Origin: Spizellomyces punctatus DAOM BR117
Taxonomy: Eukaryota; Chytridiomycota; Chytridiomycetes; Spizellomycetales; Spizellomycetaceae
Direction: 5' to 3'
Assembly: GCF_000182565.1 (NCBI RefSeq)
Contig: NW_015971537.1
Location: 1,151,299-1,215,298 of the forward strand
Length of the DNA stretch: 64,000 nt
This document shows positions 20,885 through 31,092 of the stretch, piece after piece (the first letter of the stretch is position 1; the number at the start of each line of letters is the position of its first letter). The translations under genes were made by a program, and so were the position numbers. Under the pieces are notes generated by a model. The model was not told the origin of the DNA, did no database searches, and saw only the letters and a list, made by a program, of their open reading frames with translations.

Positions 20885-22744
20885 TTAGTTGCTGAGTGCT
20901 GCAGTGGGGCTCCTGGTCCTGAGATAGACTGCTGTCATGATTGCCTCGCCCCAGAACTTGTAGCTGAGTCCACTGTGGTGCAGCATGCACCTTCCCATTT
21001 CCACCAGCGTTCTGTTCATCCTCTCAGCAACACCATTCTGCTCTGGTGTGTAGGGGGTGCTGAATTGCTGCTGAATTCCCTTCTGCTTGCAGAATTTCTT
21101 GAATTCTTCGCCCACATACTCTCCCCCATTGTCTGATCTGAGAGTTTTGATCTTCTGCCCCGTGAAGTTGGTTGCCCAGGCCTCAAACTCCTTGAATTTG
21201 CTGAGAACCTCACTCTTCTCCTTCAGAAGATAAACTGCCGTCATCCTTGACTTGTCATCAATGAATGTGACAAAGTACTTTGCCCCACCATGACTTGGTG
21301 TCTTCATGGGCCCACACACATCACTGTGAACCACCCCCAGCAGTAGAGCCACTCTAGCTGCTTCTCCCTTTGGAAAGGGACGCCTGGTGATCTTTCCAAT
21401 GGCACAGGCTTCACATGGTGATGTTTCTGTTTGACTCTTGACCTCCAGACCGCTTCCCAGCTGGTTCCTAGCCAAGATTTTGATGCTGTTGACGTTCAGG
21501 TGTCCTAACCAGTGATGCCAGAGGTCCAAACTCATTCCAGAGGCTATGTTTGCATGTTCTCTTGCATGAAACATGTATAGACCGCCACCTAGAGTTCCCT
21601 GGATTGCTTCCTGACCGTCTGAAGTCTTGATACAGCATCCCTTGCTGCCAAACTCAACTTTGGCACCGTTTTCAGTGGCTCTTCTTACTGAAAACAAGTT
21701 CTTTTCAAGCTTGGGAACAAACCACACGTCTCTGAGGGTACAGAATCGGTTTCTGCCTGTCTCAAGTGTGATCTGGCCCTTCCCTATTGCCTGAACTGTT
21801 CTGTTGTCCACCAGATGGACTTGAATTGGTGACATTTCCGTGTAATTGGTCATCCAATCCTTCCTGTGTGACATGTGCTGTGAAGCACCCGAGTCCACAA
21901 TCCACCAGACTGCTCCCTGAGAGGTTTTGGTGTCATCTCCCAACTGAGCAAAGAATAGGAACTCATTCTGAGTTGCCTGACTGGTGCTGGCATGATTGGC
22001 TTGTTGTTTGGTGTCCGCCAGAAACTTCCTGCAGTCCTTCTTGAAGTGACCCTTCTTGTTGCAATAGAAGCACTTCCCTGCTATCTTCTTGGTCCCACCA
22101 TGCTTGCCAACCTTCTGCCTGCCATCCCTGATAAAAAAGGCCTTCCCTTTGCTATCGCCTTCACTCCCAGCTTCCTTCCTGCGTGTTTCTTCATGCAAAA
22201 GCCGTGATGTGAGGAATTCCAGTGTCAGAGAATCACTCCTGGCCTCCAAAGACACCACCAGCTGTTCATAACTCTCTGGTAGGCTGTAGAGTAGGGTGAT
22301 GACTTGGTCTTCTTCACTGACTGGCACCCCAATGGCCTCCAACTGCTGAGCCATTGTCCTGACCATGTTTATATGTCCCAACATGCCCCCAGCACCATCT
22401 TCCATCTTCACAGTGAGAAATTTCCTCCTCAGATAGAGCCTACTGGCGATCCCCTTCCTTTGGTGGACATCACTGAGCTTTAACCAGGCCTCTTTTGCAG
22501 TTACAGCGGTCTGTACATGCATGAGTTGGGCATCACTCAGTGACAAGGCAATGACAGCCAATGCCCGCTCATCCCTTCTCCTCCAATCCTTCTCAGAGGT
22601 TCCCTCCATGCTCTGATCCCCCTCAATCACACCCCACAGCCCCTTTTCCTTCAGCAACATCATCATTTTGAACTTCCAGAGGTGGTAGTTCACACCATTG
22701 AACTTTTCCATCGTGAGTTTGGTGTCCAAGTCCGTGTTTGACAT
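20885..22744 (-). pseudogene. Copia copy 2 gag-protease-integrase ORF
   Basis: 619 codons, the same length and start as copy 1, with about 17 amino-acid differences by eye (for example LWHHWLGH for LWHRRLGH, and FFIRDGRQK for FFSRDGGQK). CCHC knuckle, protease DSGAS and integrase D,D,E residues are retained. The change at the integrase zinc region (RR to HW beside the His) may weaken it. It ends at the same TAA as copy 1. Confidence 0.92.
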
Positions 22745-22909
22745 GTCTGAGCTGATTTGGTGAGTGGATTTGTTGTTGGGGAAGAGGTGAAATCATCCTG
22801 GTATGGTAGGTGGTCCAAATATGAGGTTGGGAAGAAGATAGGTCCATCAGGAAGGTGGTGTGGCCATCAGAAAAGAGATTTGAAGCAGGAAAATATCAGT
22901 GATAGCTAT

Positions 22910-22923
22910 CAGGGCTCATAACC
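22910..22923 (-). promoter_or_regulatory. Primer binding site of copia copy 2
   Basis: The same 14-base element-sense sequence GGTTATGAGCCCTG as in copy 1, again three bases from the LTR end and complementary to the anticodon arm of initiator tRNA-Met. Confidence 0.7.
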
Positions 22924-22926
22924 TAT

Positions 22927-23436
22927 TGAAACTTAGCGCTTGGAACACTGATTTCCCATGTAGAAATCACTTCTGAAAGGCCTAGTAATGCCTGTGGCCG
23001 CTAGTAAGGCTTCTGGGTGCAGTAACTTGTGGGATAACACACTTGTATTAATCCAGAGACGTTCAAAAGTCCCCTTTATATAACCCAGTACATTCTCCAG
23101 CCTCCCTCCACCTTTGTTTACTGTTTACATGCTTCAGCCCACTTGTTTACATGCTCAGCCGTGCTCAGCAGTGCTCAGCAGCTTCAGCCATGCCTTGGCA
23201 AACATTACATGAAGATCTAGATCGTCACAAACCTTCCAGACCTTCTAAGAGTGCTTACATGATGATTTACCCCTTTAAATCATTCCCACGCGCATCTGTG
23301 ATCATTCTGATTACTCTAAGTCCAATTCCCTACGTTGTAACTTAGCCAGATCAGATGTGAACTGTCTAATGACATCCCAGCATGATCTCACATGATTTAT
23401 AGATCATACAGCATGGTTTAAGCCTGAATCTCAACA
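22927..23436 (-). repeat. 5' LTR of copia copy 2 (510 bp)
   Basis: Nearly identical to 20200-20709 and of equal length, with ends TGTTGA and TTTCA in element sense. Contains the same TATA-like block and the repeated TGCTCAGC motifs. Beyond 23436 it abuts the right arm of the inverted repeat. Confidence 0.8.
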
Positions 23437-23808
23437 ATTTCAACTAAAAGAGGCAAGACATGCTCCTGAAAACAAAATCTAAGTCAGGACACATGTCTGA
23501 AACAAATTCTGCTCACTGAGCAACAGAAAAAAATTATTGCTGCAAAGATAAGGAGGATATAGTCAGTGACCATATATTAACTATATTAAATGAGAGAAAT
23601 CATCATGTGCAGTCATAAGGGGATGGATGAAAATGTGCACATACTGTACATTATGAGTCAGTAGTATAGAAGTCTTTTCATTGGTTAGAGCTAAATCAAA
23701 AGTTGACATTTTTGTTTATAAAAATGGAGTGTCCCCCCCTCCCCAATAGAATAACCAAGTTTTTTCCCAAGTTTTCCTAGTCATTTTGTCCCTCCTGCCT
23801 ATTGCTAC
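23437..23808 (-). repeat. Right arm of the inverted repeat flanking the copia cluster
   Basis: The reverse complement of this stretch aligns with 15367-15650. It lies directly between the LTR of copy 2 and a decayed plus-strand RT relic. Confidence 0.75.
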
Positions 23809-23812
23809 AGTG

Positions 23813-24125
23813 GTGGTAGCTAAAGGGTACTCCCAAGTTGAAGCATTGCACAATATGGAGACATTTACTCCAGTAATCACATTTGGCAGCATCAGGATAG
23901 TTCTCAGACTGGTAGCTATGAAGGCTGTGGAAATGACATGAAAACAGCATTTCTGAATGGGACCATTGAGGAGGACATCTAAATGGAGCAACCAGAAGAC
24001 TTTATAAAGCAAATACTGCAAGCTAAGGAAGAGCTTGTCTGGGTTAATGGAACCTCCAGGAGCCTGGAGCAAAGGATTGATGGCCAACTCAAAGAACTTG
24101 GCTTTGAGAGGTGTGAATCAGACCA
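23813..24125 (+). pseudogene. Decayed copia reverse transcriptase fragment, plus strand
   Basis: Translates to VVAKGYSQVEALHNMETFTP and onward, matching the start of the copy 1 RT domain (VAKGYSQVEGLDYKETFAP). Later pieces match DGQLKELGFERCESDH. It has several stops and frame changes, so it is clearly dead. It is in the same orientation as the relic at 15818-16084 and comes later in pol order. Both may be parts of one older element split by the insertion of the younger cluster. Confidence 0.85.
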
Positions 24126-24875
24126 TACTACACCTGATAATTGCAGTTTAGTAGGTGACTCCAGTAAGTTATAGTACAGGTATCCCACTGGCTAAAAAAT
24201 AATATTAGCTATATATATTATATATACTATACTAAGTAAAATATTTGCCAGAAAAGAAAAGTCTGGTACAGTACTACTGAAAACAGGAAAACAAAGACAG
24301 TCCTTTAGGTAGCAGAATTGTGGCATAAACTAAAAATATTTACAGAAAAACCTTGCAAGAATAGCAGGTGAGACTCCAAACAGTATACTATCCAAAGTTA
24401 GCATTTCCCTTTCTAGATAATAGGAACCCAGCTGCATCCACCTATAGACTGATTACCTATATATATACTATCAGATACTGGTCCATTTAAGCCAAATCAG
24501 TACACTTTGCCTCTTGCCCTAGTTTTGAAACCTTTGTTTCAGGTTCTGTAACCCTCCCTCCAATTCAGTAAGACCTGTTACCACTATGGGGCAGTCATAA
24601 ATCAATTACACACAGCACAGGTATATTGTTTTTATTTGGGGTTGTTATCCCTCTGGAGTGTATGTCACCAGTTTGTATTATTATCAATTAGGTGTAACTA
24701 GTATCCCTAGCTATGTGCCTTATATTTTTTTACATTTGTCTGCTGGCACTACTAACAGCAACTTTGTCAGAAGGCCTTTGAGTCAATTGCTGATGATGGA
24801 CGGGATTTTATTCCAAACAAACTTGAGTCCTACTCATGCAAATTGAGATAGAATGCACATATGTAGTGGTGGCTA
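24126..24875. other. AT-rich anonymous sequence at the right margin of the transposon block
   Basis: About 750 bp with TA-rich runs near 24205-24235 and no convincing frame. Probably decayed repeat sequence, running up to the 3' end of SPEF2. Confidence 0.55.
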
Positions 24876-27800
24876 TTACTCACATACCTCTAGCTGGTAA
24901 AGCACGCATGACTGAAGTGCAGATTGGGATTCTGTTACAGCTGTGAGAGCATCAAAGGTGATTACTCCTTCTGGACCTACTCCTGCTTCGTCAAATATGC
25001 GTTGTAAAAGCTCCTGTAGGATGGCAGGGGGGTTACTCCTGTTGCGGGCCAAAAACATTGATCCAACAACCTTCTCAGTCAATTCACCTTTGGAAACGGA
25101 TCATGAATATTCTGTTCGCCGAGACGATGTGTTTCACCTAACAGCGTCGTGCCGAAATGAAGGATCTTGAATGAAGGAGGGATGGTGAGATCCCCGTATA
25201 TGAACTCGGATGAACATCAATCTGGCCTACCTCATACACCTGGGGAAGTGAGCAAGCTCCGTCCTCTTGGTCACTCATTACAGCAAATGCTTTCTGGAGA
25301 CCATTCTTCGCAGATATGTCCAGGCAAGAAGACATCAGGAAATGGAAGGCATCAAAGAGATTCTCGCGCAGATCATCCTCTGGCGCCTCGAAGAAATCTT
25401 TATATCATTGAAAAGAGATCGAAAGATTACAGCTAGGATCAAGATGTAAAAAATGTTTGCATAGCTCTCGGCACTTACGGAACAATGCCTCCTTCAGCTT
25501 GGTACGTCTATTAAATTTCGCAATGAAGTCGTCCTGGAGCGCGGAATCATCCACCTCATCCTCAAACCAGAGTGGAATTCCCATGTAGTCTGACCGGTTT
25601 ATCTATGAGTCAGAGTCAGTAATGGTGGATTGGGCTGATTCGAGATATGCGAATTCCAAACCTTCCATCCATCCGAGTTGACACTCTGATCCTTGTAGGA
25701 GTTCTTCAAATACATGAGTTGGTCGATACTTGGCACGGGCAATATTCGTGAGTTGATGATGAGAAATTTTCTCCAAGATATGAACCCCGTTTCGTACGGA
25801 TCCAAAGATAGACATAGCTTGGAGACTACATGTCAGTAATGCGATACGATAGGATGCTAACGCCGTTTCAACCTGTTGCAACTGCGCGGGTTCCGCCGCG
25901 CTGTAATGCTCCGGAAGTTGCTCAGTACCCGAAGACACGCTGGCCATTTTCTGGAAATAGTCGAGGAATTCCTTGCAACTAATATATCCGGAAGGTGCAA
26001 TATTTCGAAATTGTCGACAAAGATTGACTAGCTGAGAAACTGTGAACTGATCCGGTACTATTGAGGAAATCTCAGTCACAAACACAGGATAAAATCAAGG
26101 TATAGGTGGGACCTACGAGGCTTTTCCAGGGGACTCGGTGGCCTTGGTTCCGGTTCTGGCTCATAGGTCAAAACCTGGAAGTCCACTTTGAATCTTTCGC
26201 CTTGCAGAATCAAGAGGTTTGGGAGCTTCGACTCTGCTTCGACCGCTTCTTTGATCACATTTAACATTTCTCGTATAGCATCCATTTCGGCAGCGAAGCG
26301 TGCCCCAATCCAGTCATCCAACGACGTATAAACGTCAATCGCCTTGTTTCGGAGCTCCTATGATATGTCAATACGTGGTAGTGCGTCAGGGAAGAGATTC
26401 ACGCACCCTAAGGCTGTCCATGGCGTGCTGCTTCAGTCGGTCAATTTTTCGTCGCAGGGCGTGGTCCTCACGTTCCACTATTTTGTGATAGTCGACAGGC
26501 AACTCAACCTCTGCTTCCGCTAACATGAATGTGCAAAAGTTTCAACCAGTGTGAAGACACTATTTCACGCACCTCACCTTACCTTTTTGCTCCACAGGCT
26601 CGATTTGACTAGGCTTTTTCTTATCTTTCTTCTCTTTTTCTGGTGATGGAGTTTCCTCATGGCTCACAAGAACGCTTAAGGCAGTATCATATGCGGCTTG
26701 GATGTCGCTGAACATAGCATGCTCGTTCTCCCCAGTAGGCTGGTCTTTGTCACCTCCTGCTCCTGCGGTATGCCGAGGAATCTCCATAACCGAGGCCATG
26801 CGAGCAACAGCTGGAGGCTTTTTCCCACCACCTGCATTTAAACCACCACTCGTCCCGCTGGAATTTACAGCTCCGGACTTCCCACCGGCCCTTGTGCTGG
26901 ACGGCACAGTCAGTCGTGTTTGCTCCGCACTTCCCCCAATATCGCGCTTGTGTAGTTTCTGCATACTATCTGCTGAAGTATTCACAAACAAGGAACCAAT
27001 ATCAAGGCTCGCTGACGCACTAGTACTGATCAACGGAATTTTGACATGTGAACGAATATTATCTGGGACGACCTTTGAGAGGCTCAGGATCATGATTCTT
27101 GCAAATACTATCGCAGAAGGACCTGCTACTTACGGTGCCCTGAGCATCTCGGAAATAGTCGGCAATCAGATGCTTTGTCCCAAGGTGCCGGTCAACCTCC
27201 ACCTGCATCATTGTAATGTAAACGTTCGCCATAATTATGAAGTGATCTTCCACCCATTTGTCTTCAATGATTGACATCCGCTCTGTTTCTGCCTCTTCTT
27301 TCCGCTTATCGGACATCTCCCACAACCTTTCACGCAAATCTTCCGCCCTTTGATGAAGCTCTGCCTTGGCATCAGCGTCCGATCTAGAATCATAAATTAA
27401 AGATCTGCACCAGAATGAATAAATCAGCAAAGACAAACCGCAAATCGTCTTCCACGTTATTAAATTCATGTTGAAACAGCTCGATCAGATGTTGCTTCTG
27501 GTCAGGTCTCTCCAAGAATCTTTTGAAATTTACTTTGATTCCGTGGAAGTAGGTCAGAATGGCCTCCTTCTCCCTTCTCAGGGAGCGGAAGGCAAATTTT
27601 AAAGTGTCGGTGTAAGTATTTTCGACAGTTGCCCATTCTATGAGGGGTACGGCCTTGAGATTAGCAGCACCAAAGTAAAGCCAGTCATGTGCACGTTCTT
27701 ACGATCCGCAAGTACTTCTGCTAGATCTCGGGATGGCCAGCGTTTGCCATCCGGTGCGAGGGGTCGATTCAAAAGGGGTGTGGTCGACTCGACTGGCAAA

Positions 27801-30800
27801 TCCACCGAACCTGCCGCTACGCCTGGGTCTATCGAGCTCGCGATCTGTCTCTCACCTCCTGTCCCAGCAGACGCACTGGCGCCTTTATCTCGTTTGATAT
27901 CTTTGGCATCTGAGGTAGCTCAGAAGGAAAGGACCCATTCAATTGCGATGTTGAACATACGTCAGAGGAGTGCGGACGCACCTATTTGGGCCCGCTCCTT
28001 TGCACTGGCATTACCTCGGCCTTTCAGTCCATTGGTAGCTTCTATAGCCACACCAGCTCCAGCGCTCGCTGTCCTCGAAGTGGCCTTTTCCTGTCCTTTA
28101 CTACTACCACTAGTACCTCTCGCCCGACCAGAAGCAGTTTTTCCCTTTCTATCGTCTTCTTGTACCTTGCCCAAGACAGGTCTAATATCTGTACTGTTGA
28201 CGACAGGAGATGCTTGAGCTCGATGTGTAATATTCACACGTTCGTCAACGACAGGTATTGCTAATTGTCGACTTGTACTCGCCCCGTCATCCGAGGGCTT
28301 ATCTACTGCAATAGCGGTCACCATTTGATTAGGAGAAGACTTGCGCATCCGTCCAACAAACGCTCTTACGCTCATGAATTGGTGATTCCAGCAATCGTTC
28401 TACACCCTCCATGGTATCCTTCCCTGCTTGATCCTTGCACTTTTCTTTCCGTGCTATCAATTCTTGGATAATTTGATCAACTGTAGTACAGACGTCGCTC
28501 GAGGTCATATTGCCATCTACACCCTATGCAGAGGCGCTGCTTAACATCGTCATCCTCCATTCGTGATGGACATACTACCTGCAAATTGCTGAAGCGAGCA
28601 TACCACTCCTTCAGTAGATCCTGCTGATCTTCAAATGCAGCAATTTGATATTGAATCTGATTGCTTTCACTTTCATCTTCATTTAAAGGACACAATCTTT
28701 CCAGTAGACCCTACGAGGGAATCAGAACATGGTCCTAGCACGCTCATACCGGCAAAAAATTTACTTACCGGGTCATCAATCGGAGGTGGGTTGGTTTCCA
28801 AGTGGTACATCTCCCCAGTTAAAGGGTCAATCCGTCTTCCAGCCGCACGCTTACATGCCAGCTCATTTTCTACATCCAGTAGAATCACAATATCAATTCC
28901 ACTCGTGACATTGCCAGCCTTGTTCTCGGGCTGTCCTTCCAGGGGTACAATCTGTGAGCGTTGTCTGGACTTGTCTTTAGGGGTCCGCTTAAGGTTACCA
29001 AGTTTTACTGGTTTTGGATCTTCGTACCTACGTAGGCGAAATCAGCGAAGGTAGAGGAGACCTGGGTGTCGAACACTGTTTACCCGGAGAGTTCTCTTTC
29101 TAGAAGCTGCGCTTGATGGCGAGTCCTTGGGAAATCTGTCAGAACAAAGCCTCCATATGGATATGGTTTATCCTCATGCGTGTTTCTCCGGATCGCCTCG
29201 ATAACTAGCGAGACCAGAAGGGCATCATCTGGGCTTCCTCCTTCTAGCATGTTAATCTGTATCTTAGCTCCTATCTGGGCTTTAGTTGCCCCCTTACTGC
29301 GAGGTTTCTCCCCATCAGAAGGCTTATATGTGATGTCCGCGTGCCTAAGGAACAATCATAGGTGAATGATATGACCCCAGAGCCAAAGCGGGGATGTCGC
29401 TCTGAAAACCGCACCTGATTGCATCTTGCACCAACTCATCCACAGAAAGAACGGAAAGACAGTATTTCGCCGCTAATTTCTTCGCCAGGGTCTTTTTTCC
29501 AGCGAAGGGCTTGCCAATCAAGGCTATTTTTAGTGGGACCGGGGGAAGAAATACGGCTTCACGCACAGGTTCTGGTGGTGCCGTCATATCCAGCAAAGTG
29601 TCAACCAGTTTTGCCAGCAGTTCGTTGGGAGAGAACTCGAGAGGGCTTCGCAAATGATCAGTTTTAGCTACTTTGAGCGCGCATTTTCAAATAAATTATG
29701 ACACGCACGAGTCACCAGGGAACCCCCAGTCTCCTTTGCCTAACAAGTAGTCGTGGAATTCCTTCTCATCCAGCAGTTTAATGCTGTTGGTTATCGTCCG
29801 CCCTTCACGCGTCACTTCGCATCTGTCTCCGTCCCCGACAGTGTCACGGTCATACATTGCTGAGTCCACAACGTCAGATGTCAGCTCAGGATTATACTGC
29901 TGGTCCATAGAAGCACCGCTGGCAAACAGAAGCTTCCATTCGTCGACGAGCTTCCTGGGAAGGTCTTTCCCGTCATTTAAAGTACGGTATTCGGATATCT
30001 GGATTACGCAATGAGGACATCATCATCAGGACGGATATATATCCTTAACTGCTTACCCGCATTGACAGATCAACAATATCTTTAACGATATCCAGACACA
30101 CCCTATAGCGTTTGTTATGGTTCGCGGCTGCCTTTTCAGCCAAGATCTCTTGGTGTTGAGCCAATTGCATTGCTGTTTGCATCCGGTACTCCTCCCTAGC
30201 TCTTTCGCAGAGGGTATACTCGCGAGCCAGAGAGTTTTCGTAGTCTTCTTGGCGGCGGTTTGTATACTGGTGCTCCCTGAATATTCGGTTCTCTTGCATT
30301 ACCTCCCGCTCATGGCGTACGTGCATAAGCCTAAAATGAGAATTAGGCTTTGGCCAATTCTATAGTTTAGTTCCCAGTCTGCACCCACTGCTCGGCTATC
30401 CGACGTTCTTGCTTGGATTGGCGCAAAAGTTTTGAAAGAGCCATTTCTTCCAATTGAGCCAGATCAGATGTTTCTTGGGCCTGATGCTCTTCCAAGGTCC
30501 GCTTTCGTCGGCGCTGATCCCGCTCGCGCTTGGATATGGCATCCTCAATTTTTCTGAGCTATTGTGGGATGGTAATCAAATCAAAGGCAATCTTTGTGCG
30601 AATCCGTGTCGTATTTACCCGCAACTTTTCCAGGTACTCATTGCTCTGCTTACACATGTTCTCAATGCTCGGCAATGTCCGCGACAGCATTTTCATGTGA
30701 TTCAGTGGATCCATGGATGACTTTAGCACGATGAATCTCTTGGCATCTCTGGACTGAAATTCCTTATTGGGTCTACTAGGGTAGTTGGCCTGAACAGCGT

Positions 30801-30912
30801 CATCCTCCAACCCCGGTGCGACATCGCATCTGAAACGGCGCAGACGCTCTTCAAATATTTCCACCTCCGTTCGAAAAGTATCGACTGCTGACTGTTGCTG
30901 CTTGCTCTTCAT
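24876..30912 (-). CDS. SPEF2: Sperm flagellar protein 2 / central pair protein CPC1 homologue
   Basis: A long minus-strand gene with many short introns. Near the N-terminus is a charged coiled coil with RQSKQERRIAEQ and LMHVRHEREVMQENRIFREH (30326-30045), closely matching the SPEF2 core. A central adenylate-kinase-like module shows a Walker A, PLKIALIGKPFAGKKTLAKK (about 29590-29500), then YPYGGFVLTDFPRTRHQAQL and RRIDPLTGEMYH. The C-terminal half includes RFAAEMDAIREMLNVIKEAV and an EF-hand-like region. SPEF2/CPC1 builds the C1b projection of the axonemal central pair. The start is uncertain: I use Met 30912. The N-terminal calponin-like domain of animal SPEF2 was not found, and a small upstream exon starting at 31068 is possible. 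The exact 3' end (TGA at 24878-24876) is provisional because a donor-like GTATGT overlaps it. Confidence 0.85.
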
Positions 30913-31092
30913 GCCGCCTGAGATCTGTACTCTCTCCCTGTATTGTATCGTGCCCCAGTTGGCCCCGCTGCTTACCTACTGATACCAAGATGGGTGGTGG
31001 CTTGGACGTGTCCTTGGTTGGAATGCATCGGCCATATTCTGCGTGATTGTGAAGGTCGTCTCGCCCATTGGTGTCAGGACGCCGGCTGGGAC

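Larger units (their letters stand above)
20710..23436 (-). mobile_element. Ty1/copia element, copy 2 (5' LTR, gag-integrase, pol truncated)
   Basis: This 2,727-bp segment is a direct, closely similar duplicate of 17983-20709. It has LTR 23436-22927, primer site 22923-22910, gag-integrase ORF 22744-20885, and only the first 58 codons of the region after the shared TAA stop. It ends at RLWV, where the outer end of copy 1's LTR begins at 20709. Nearly all reverse transcriptase and all RNase H are missing. Confidence 0.92.

Noticed and set aside
27687-28264. Plus-strand ORFs opposite SPEF2
   Set aside because: Overlap SPEF2 coding exons in antisense with no family resemblance and no splice context.
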